Source of the DNA: Pseudomonas nabeulensis | GTDB taxonomy: Bacteria > Pseudomonadota > Gammaproteobacteria > Pseudomonadales > Pseudomonadaceae | Assembly: GCF_004682045.1 (NCBI RefSeq) | Contig: NZ_QUZT01000007.1 | Location: forward strand, 1 to 64,000 | Direction of reading: 5' to 3' | DNA length: 64,000 nucleotides | Part shown: positions 59,168 through 64,000 of the stretch, piece by piece | Position numbering within the stretch: the first letter of the stretch is position 1 | Layout of the letters: each line of letters begins with the position of its first letter | Made by a program: the position numbers and the translations under genes | Notes under the pieces: generated by a model | Databases searched by the model: none | The model's input: the letters and a program-made list of their open reading frames with translations, nothing else | What the model was told of the DNA's origin: nothing

Positions 59168-60019
59168 GTGACTGTAGAACGCTTGACGCTACCCTCCCCC
59201 GCGAAACTCAATTTGATGCTGCACATTCTCGGTCGCCGTGAAGACGGTTATCACGAACTGCAGACGCTGTTTCAGTTTCTCGATTACGGCGATGAGATGA
59301 CCTTCGCCATTCGCGACGATGGCGTGATCAAGCTGCACACCGAATTCGAAGGCGTGCCCCACGACAGTAATCTGATCGTGAAGGCAGCGAGAAAACTACA
59401 GGCGCAATCCGGCAGTTCGCTCGGCATCGACATCTGGATCGATAAAATTCTGCCCATGGGCGGCGGCATCGGTGGTGGTAGCTCGAATGCCGCGACCACA
59501 TTGCTGGGCCTGAATCACTTGTGGCAACTGGGTTGGGACCCTGATCGCCTCGCGGCGCTGGGCCTTTCCCTGGGGGCGGACGTGCCGGTTTTCGTGCATG
59601 GGCACGCCGCATTTGCTGAGGGTGTGGGGGAGAAACTCACCCCGGAATACCCCGAAGAGCCGTGGTATGTCGTGCTTGTGCCGCAAGTATCTGTAAGTAC
59701 AGCAGAAATTTTTTCAGATCCGTTGTTGACACGTAACTCTTCTCCCATTAAAGTGCGCCCCGTTCCCAAGGGAAACAGTCGAAATGACTGCTTACCGGTT
59801 GTAGCAAGGCGTTATCCAGAGGTACGTAACGCTTTGAATTTGTTAGGTAAATTTACCGAAGCAAAATTAACCGGAACTGGAAGTTGTGTGTTTGGGGGCT
59901 TCCCAAGCAAAGCTGAAGCTGATAAAGTCTCGGCCCTTCTTACAGAGACCCTTACAGGGTTTGTAGCAAAGGGAAGCAACGTTTCGATGTTGCATCGCAA
60001 GCTGCAAAGTCTGCTCTAA
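59168..60019 (+). CDS. ispE: 4-diphosphocytidyl-2-C-methyl-D-erythritol kinase
   Basis: This GHMP kinase of the MEP pathway has 283 residues with [21 protein letters not shown] and the ATP loop [19 protein letters not shown], and late GTGSCVFG. It starts with GTG. The last third (from about 59690) is clearly poorer in GC than the rest: 26 of 60 bases at 59701-59760 and 23 of 60 at 59821-59880 are G or C, and rare codons appear. A sigma-70-like promoter lies within it. Confidence 0.96.
   Translation: MTVERLTLPSPAKLNLMLHILGRREDGYHELQTLFQFLDYGDEMTFAIRDDGVIKLHTEFEGVPHDSNLIVKAARKLQAQSGSSLGIDIWIDKILPMGGGIGGGSSNAATTLLGLNHLWQLGWDPDRLAALGLSLGADVPVFVHGHAAFAEGVGEKLTPEYPEEPWYVVLVPQVSVSTAEIFSDPLLTRNSSPIKVRPVPKGNSRNDCLPVVARRYPEVRNALNLLGKFTEAKLTGTGSCVFGGFPSKAEADKVSALLTETLTGFVAKGSNVSMLHRKLQSLL
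59726..59754 (+). promoter_or_regulatory. Internal promoter in ispE, likely driving tRNA-Gln and prs
   Basis: TTGACA (59726-59731), 17 bases, TAAAGT (59749-59754), then the GC-rich discriminator GCGCCCC. This arrangement is like that of the tRNA promoter at 9631. It lies about 300 bases before tRNA-Gln. Confidence 0.65.
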
Positions 60020-60056
60020 AAGGAACCGAGTGTTAGGCACTCGTTGCAACAGATAC

Positions 60057-60131
60057 AGGGGCGTCGCCAAGCGGTAAGGCAGCAGGTTTTGATCCTGCCA
60101 TGCGTTGGTTCGAATCCAGCCGCCCCTGCCA
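60057..60131 (+). tRNA. tRNA-Gln (anticodon TTG)
   Basis: 75-base cloverleaf: acceptor AGGGGCG with CGCCCCT, anticodon loop TTTTGAT giving TTG, T arm GTTGGTTCGAATCCAGC, encoded CCA. It lies between ispE and prs. Confidence 0.96.
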
Positions 60132-60177
60132 TTTTCTAATACTCATCCAGGTTACCCTCAGCCTCTAGGTACTGCGC

Positions 60178-61119
60178 GTGTCCAAGATGATGGTCTTTAC
60201 GGGGAATGCTAACCCCGATCTGGCTCGACGTGTCGTACGTCAGCTGCATATCCCTCTCGGTGACATCTCTGTCGGTAAATTCTCCGACGGCGAAATTACT
60301 GCCGAGATCAATGAAAACGTCCGCGGTAAAGACGTCTTCATTATTCAGCCGACTTGCGCTCCGACCAACGATAACCTGATGGAACTCGTCGTGATGGCTG
60401 ATGCCTTCCGCCGCTCCTCAGCGACTCGAATCACAGCTGTAATCCCTTACTTTGGTTATGCCCGTCAGGATCGCCGCCCGCGTTCCGCACGTGTAGCTAT
60501 CAGCGCGAAAGTCGTTGCTGACATGCTGACCGTGGTAGGCATCGACCGTGTTCTCACGGTTGACCTGCACGCTGACCAAATCCAGGGGTTCTTCGATATC
60601 CCGGTAGATAACATCTACGGCTCCCCTGTATTGGTGGATGACATCGAAGACCAGCGCTTTGAAAACCTGATGATCGTGTCCCCGGACATTGGTGGCGTCG
60701 TGCGTGCACGGGCTGTTGCCAAATCCTTGGGCGTGGACCTCGGGATCATCGACAAACGCCGTGAAAAAGCCAATCACTCTGAAGTGATGCATATCATCGG
60801 TGATGTCGAAGGGCGTACCTGTATTCTGGTTGATGACATGGTCGACACCGCCGGCACCCTGTGCCACGCGGCGAAAGCCTTGAAAGAGCACGGTGCAGCA
60901 AAAGTCTTCGCCTACTGCACACACCCTGTGCTGTCGGGCCGAGCGATCGAGAACATCGAGAACTCTGTGCTGGACGAACTGGTGGTGACCAACACCATCC
61001 CGTTGTCCGCTGCCGCTCAAGCCTGTGCGCGTATCCGCCAACTGGATATCGCACCGGTAGTTGCCGAAGCGGTCCGCCGCATCAGCAATGAAGAATCGAT
61101 CAGCGCGATGTTCCGTTAA
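60178..61119 (+). CDS. prs: Ribose-phosphate pyrophosphokinase
   Basis: It makes PRPP from ribose 5-phosphate and ATP. The 313-residue protein has the regulatory flap SARVAIS, the [11 protein letters not shown] metal motif and the PRPP loop [10 protein letters not shown]. The start is GTG at 60178, 46 bases after tRNA-Gln, with TAGGTAC upstream. Codon use is of the highly expressed type. A terminator follows. Confidence 0.97.
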   Translation: MSKMMVFTGNANPDLARRVVRQLHIPLGDISVGKFSDGEITAEINENVRGKDVFIIQPTCAPTNDNLMELVVMADAFRRSSATRITAVIPYFGYARQDRRPRSARVAISAKVVADMLTVVGIDRVLTVDLHADQIQGFFDIPVDNIYGSPVLVDDIEDQRFENLMIVSPDIGGVVRARAVAKSLGVDLGIIDKRREKANHSEVMHIIGDVEGRTCILVDDMVDTAGTLCHAAKALKEHGAAKVFAYCTHPVLSGRAIENIENSVLDELVVTNTIPLSAAAQACARIRQLDIAPVVAEAVRRISNEESISAMFR

Positions 61120-61150
61120 GGGTCAAACCTTCGGACTATCCCACTGACGA

Positions 61151-61192
61151 AAAGCGCCCCGCCCCGACATGTTGTTGGGGCGGGGCTTTTTT
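61151..61192 (+). terminator. Rho-independent terminator of prs
   Basis: GCCCCGCCCCGAC-ATGT-TGTTGGGGCGGGGC followed by six T. Confidence 0.9.
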
Positions 61193-61256
61193 GCCCATGT
61201 CGAGTTTGGCGCTGGTCGCAAACGCCGCTCGATGATGGCTATTTTGGAGATACAAA

Positions 61257-61853
61257 ATGACTGATTTTATCCTGAACGCCCAAGCGCGTACTGACCTGGG
61301 GAAAGGTGCGAGCCGCCGCCTGCGTCACGCCGCCAACATCCCTGCCGTTGTATACGGTGGTGACAAAGCCGCTGAATCCCTGACCATCGTGGCCAAGGAA
61401 ATCGCCAAACTGTTCGAAAACGAAGCTGCCTACAGCCACGTGATCGAACTGAACGTTGACGGCAAGAAGCAAAACGTCATCGTTAAAGCGATGCAGCGTC
61501 ACCCGTCCAAGCAATTCATCATGCACGCTGACTTCATTCGCGTTGTAGCTGGCCAGAAACTGACCGCTACCGTGCCTGTGCACTTCGTTGGTGAAGAAGC
61601 TCCGATCAAGAAAGGCGGCGAAATTTCGCACGTTCTGAACGAAGTCGAAGTAACTTGCCTGCCGAAAGACCTGCCTGAGTTCATCGAAGTCGACCTGTCG
61701 GCTCTGGAAATCGGCGCAATCGTTCACCTGTCCGACCTCAAGGCCCCTAAAGGCGTTGAGTTCGTTGCACTGGCTCACAACGATGACAAAGCTGTTGCAA
61801 ACGTACACGCTCCACGCGTTGCTCCAGAAGCTGAAGAAGGCGCTGCAGAGTAA
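61257..61853 (+). CDS. rplY: Ribosomal protein bL25, CTC form
   Basis: This 198-residue long form has an N-terminal L25 domain that binds 5S rRNA ([25 protein letters not shown]) and a C-terminal TL5/CTC domain (from about 95). GGAGAT precedes the ATG. Codon use is that of abundant proteins. It ends in an acidic tail EAEEGAAE. Confidence 0.97.
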   Translation: MTDFILNAQARTDLGKGASRRLRHAANIPAVVYGGDKAAESLTIVAKEIAKLFENEAAYSHVIELNVDGKKQNVIVKAMQRHPSKQFIMHADFIRVVAGQKLTATVPVHFVGEEAPIKKGGEISHVLNEVEVTCLPKDLPEFIEVDLSALEIGAIVHLSDLKAPKGVEFVALAHNDDKAVANVHAPRVAPEAEEGAAE

Positions 61854-62020
61854 TTCACTCTGTATGGCCGGAGCTTGAGGAAACATCGCGGACCGGAACG
61901 TAGCGAGAAAGCGGGCGATAACGCGGCGTTTACTCTTGAGTAAATGATGTACTGTCGTCCACTTTCGCCGCACTCAGGTGTCGCGATGTTATCCACAACT
62001 CCAAAGGAAGGGCCCCTGTC

Positions 62021-62605
62021 GTGACTGCCATTAAACTGATCGTTGGCCTGGGAAATCCAGGCGCCGAATACGAACAGACCCGGCATAACGCGGGGGCCCT
62101 TTTTGTTGAGCGCATCGCCCACGCGCAAGGTGTGAACCTAGTGGCCGATCGCAAGTATTTTGGCCTGACCGGGCGCTTCTCGCACCAGGGTCAGGATGTT
62201 CGTCTACTGATTCCCACCACCTACATGAACCGCAGCGGCCAGGCTGTCGCGGCGCTTGCGGGGTTCTTCCGGATCAAGCCCGAAGAAATCCTGGTGGCCC
62301 ATGACGAACTGGACCTGCCACCCGGCGTTGCCAAGCTCAAGCTCGGCGGCGGGCACGGCGGGCACAATGGCCTGCGCGACATCATCGCGCAGTTGGGTAA
62401 TCAGAATAATTTCTACCGTCTGCGGCTCGGCATTGGCCACCCAGGCGTTGCCAGTATGGTTTCAAATTTCGTCCTGGGTCGTGCGCCACGCGCCGAACAG
62501 GAAAAACTCGATGCCAGCATCGACTTTGCCCTCGGCGTGCTGCCGGATATCTTCGCCGGTGAATGGAACCGCGCGATGAAAAACCTGCACAGCCAGAAGG
62601 CCTGA
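62021..62605 (+). CDS. pth: Peptidyl-tRNA hydrolase
   Basis: It recycles peptidyl-tRNA. The 194-residue protein begins [22 protein letters not shown] with Asn12 and catalytic His22, then [12 protein letters not shown] and [26 protein letters not shown]. It starts with GTG at 62021 with AAAGGAAGGG upstream. The 160-base gap after rplY is otherwise without a gene. It is followed by ychF after 21 bases. Confidence 0.97.
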   Translation: MTAIKLIVGLGNPGAEYEQTRHNAGALFVERIAHAQGVNLVADRKYFGLTGRFSHQGQDVRLLIPTTYMNRSGQAVAALAGFFRIKPEEILVAHDELDLPPGVAKLKLGGGHGGHNGLRDIIAQLGNQNNFYRLRLGIGHPGVASMVSNFVLGRAPRAEQEKLDASIDFALGVLPDIFAGEWNRAMKNLHSQKA

Positions 62606-62626
62606 CTCTTACCGAGGGGAAACACC

Positions 62627-63727
62627 ATGGGATTCAATTGCGGCATCGTCGGCCTGCCCAACGTCGGCAAATCCACCCTGTTCAACGCCCTGACCAAGTC
62701 CGGTATTGCGGCGGAGAACTTCCCCTTCTGCACCATCGAACCCAACAGCGGTATCGTGCCGATGCCGGACCCACGCCTGGACGCCCTGGCGGCCATCGTC
62801 AATCCAAAGCGCATCCTGCCGACCACCATGGAGTTCGTCGACATCGCAGGCCTGGTAGCTGGCGCGTCGAAAGGTGAAGGCCTGGGCAACAAGTTCCTGG
62901 CCAACATCCGTGAGACCGATGCTATCGCCCACGTGGTCCGCTGCTTTGAAGACGAGAACGTGATTCACGTCTCCAACAGCGTCGACCCTAAACGCGACAT
63001 CGAGATCATCGACCTGGAACTGATCTTCGCCGACCTCGACAGCTGCGAGAAACAACTGCAGAAAGTCGCGCGCAACGCCAAGGGCGGCGACAAGGATGCA
63101 GTGGTCCAGAAAGGCCTGCTGGAGCAATTGATCGCACACTTCACCGAAGGCAAGCCGGCACGCAGCCTGATGAAGAACATGGGCGCTGACGAGAAAGCAG
63201 TGATCAAGGGCTTCCACCTGCTGACCACCAAGCCTGTGATGTACATCGCCAACGTGGCCGAAGACGGTTTCGAGAACAACCCGCTGCTCGACGTGGTCAA
63301 GGCCATTGCCGACGAAGAAGGCGCCATCGTGGTTCCGGTGTGCAACAAAATCGAAGCGGAAATCGCCGAGCTGGATGACGGCGAAGAAAAAGACATGTTC
63401 CTCGAGGCCCTGGGCCTGGAAGAACCAGGCCTGAACCGCGTGATTCGCGCCGGTTACGACATGCTCAACCTGCAGACCTACTTCACCGCCGGTGTCGAAG
63501 AAGTTCGTGCATGGACCGTCAAGGTCGGCGCCACCGCGCCACAGGCTGCCGGTGTTATCCACACCGACTTCGAAAAAGGCTTCATCCGCGCCGAAGTGAT
63601 CGCCTACAACGACTTCATCCAATACAAGGGTGAAGCCGGTGCCAAGGAAGCCGGTAAATGGCGCCTGGAAGGCAAGGACTACATCGTTAAAGATGGTGAT
63701 GTCATGCACTTCCGCTTCAACGTGTAA
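62627..63727 (+). CDS. ychF: Redox-regulated ATPase YchF
   Basis: This 366-residue Obg-family P-loop protein prefers ATP. It begins [26 protein letters not shown] and has [19 protein letters not shown], an NxxE in place of the GTP-specific NKxD (PVCNKIEAE), a coiled-coil insertion and a C-terminal TGS domain. It lies after pth, its usual partner. A terminator follows. Confidence 0.97.
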   Translation: MGFNCGIVGLPNVGKSTLFNALTKSGIAAENFPFCTIEPNSGIVPMPDPRLDALAAIVNPKRILPTTMEFVDIAGLVAGASKGEGLGNKFLANIRETDAIAHVVRCFEDENVIHVSNSVDPKRDIEIIDLELIFADLDSCEKQLQKVARNAKGGDKDAVVQKGLLEQLIAHFTEGKPARSLMKNMGADEKAVIKGFHLLTTKPVMYIANVAEDGFENNPLLDVVKAIADEEGAIVVPVCNKIEAEIAELDDGEEKDMFLEALGLEEPGLNRVIRAGYDMLNLQTYFTAGVEEVRAWTVKVGATAPQAAGVIHTDFEKGFIRAEVIAYNDFIQYKGEAGAKEAGKWRLEGKDYIVKDGDVMHFRFNV

Positions 63728-63746
63728 GTCTCACTGACGATTCAAT

Positions 63747-63775
63747 AAGCCGATGCACTGCATCGGCTTTTTTAT
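63747..63775 (+). terminator. Rho-independent terminator of ychF
   Basis: AAGCCGATG-CACT-GCATCGGCTT followed by a T-run. Confidence 0.92.
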
Positions 63776-63928
63776 GGGCGCCATTTGCGCCTCGCTCGGC
63801 AAACACTCAACTAAACATAATAAACACTCAACCGATTCACTCTACAATCAAGAATTAACCTACATACTACAAGTGCAACCACAACACACTTAGCCTTGCG
63901 CTTGACGAAATACGCCCAGCCAGACTTA

Positions 63929-64000
63929 TCAGCGATCATCCCTACCTGCAAACACGGTGACAACGGTGTTAGTTTCCGGTTTACTTGCGCTAACTTCACC
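63929..64000 (-). CDS. Possible C-terminal end of a gene entering from beyond the window
   Basis: On the minus strand a frame open from the window edge reads GEVSASKPETNTVVTVFAGRD DR and then stops at TGA followed directly by TAA. The segment is poorer in GC than the rest of the window. It is too short to identify; the double stop and plausible residues suggest a true gene end. The stretch 63776-63928 holds nothing else that I recognise. Confidence 0.3.
   Translation of the reverse strand, partial: GEVSASKPETNTVVTVFAGRDDR

Noticed and set aside
61989..61997. TTATCCACA, a perfect DnaA box, before pth; others at 47595-47603 and 63555-63563
   Set aside because: Single scattered boxes, two of them inside genes; no cluster, AT-rich unwinding element or dnaA nearby. 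No origin is supported.
63811..63999. 62-codon minus-strand frame at the right edge
   Set aside because: No ribosome site, no domain, and poor codon use; the other minus frame ending in TGA-TAA at 63929 is the better candidate.

Overview
The window is a stretch of chromosome from a fluorescent pseudomonad, most likely the Pseudomonas fluorescens group. Three things point there. First, the housekeeping gene order is that of Pseudomonas: pilA-pilC-pilD-coaE-yacG, rluD-pgeF-clpB, murJ-ribF-ileS-lspA-fkpB-ispH, hemA-prfA-prmC-moeB-murI, lolB-ispE-tRNA-Gln-prs-rplY-pth-ychF. Second, short GC-rich inverted repeat pairs (REPINs, arms beginning GTGGGAGGGGGCTTGCCCCC) sit between many genes. Third, lineage-restricted small proteins are present (DUF6388, DUF1780, DUF3094, PP0621 families). 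No phage, transposon, CRISPR array or plasmid gene is recognisable, except perhaps a gene tail cut by the right edge.

Layout. 1-4.8 kb: a REP remnant, a DUF6388 protein, tRNA-Thr, a Wzy_C-type pilin glycosyltransferase candidate, major pilin pilA, then pilC-pilD divergently. pilB is not between pilA and pilC. 4.8-9 kb: coaE, yacG, small conserved proteins, a CbiM-like membrane protein and type II NADH dehydrogenase. 9.1-9.7 kb: a tRNA cluster (Asn, Pro, Lys, Pro) on the minus strand behind one strong promoter. 9.8-15.5 kb: clpB with a sigma-32-type promoter, pgeF, rluD and divergent bamD. 15.5-19.8 kb: thiO and a minor pilin set (pilE, pilX, pilW, pilV, fimT/fimU-like) without pilY1. 19.8-27.3 kb: a minus-strand run for isoprenoid, lipoprotein-processing, translation, flavin and peptidoglycan functions. 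27.5-32 kb: rpsT, slyD, a DUF3565 protein, pta and an acyltransferase. 32-37.2 kb: cysNC, cysD, a Nif3-like protein and algW. 37.3-41.5 kb: a TonB-dependent receptor, hemH and a TIGR01777 oxidoreductase.

41.6-50.7 kb is the most distinctive region. It holds a renalase-like flavoprotein, a DUF523-DUF1722 protein, a MerR/LitR-like regulator without a recognisable B12 motif, photolyase phrB, an SDR, a COG2907 flavoprotein, a DUF1365 protein, a Cfa-type lipid methyltransferase and a DUF2878 membrane protein. From the regulator on, genes abut or overlap. Two perfect TGTACA-N12-TGTA(C/T)A operators lie in front of the DUF523 gene, and one near-match lies in front of the renalase-like gene. I read this as a light-responsive DNA and lipid photo-protection regulon under a class II LitR regulator.

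50.7-64 kb: a YkgJ-family protein, lipid A deacylase pagL, then murI-moeB-prmC-prfA-hemA on minus, and a divergent plus-strand run of TPR lipoprotein, lolB, ispE, tRNA-Gln, prs, rplY, pth and ychF. A strong promoter appears to lie inside ispE, in a locally AT-rich segment, and would feed tRNA-Gln and prs.
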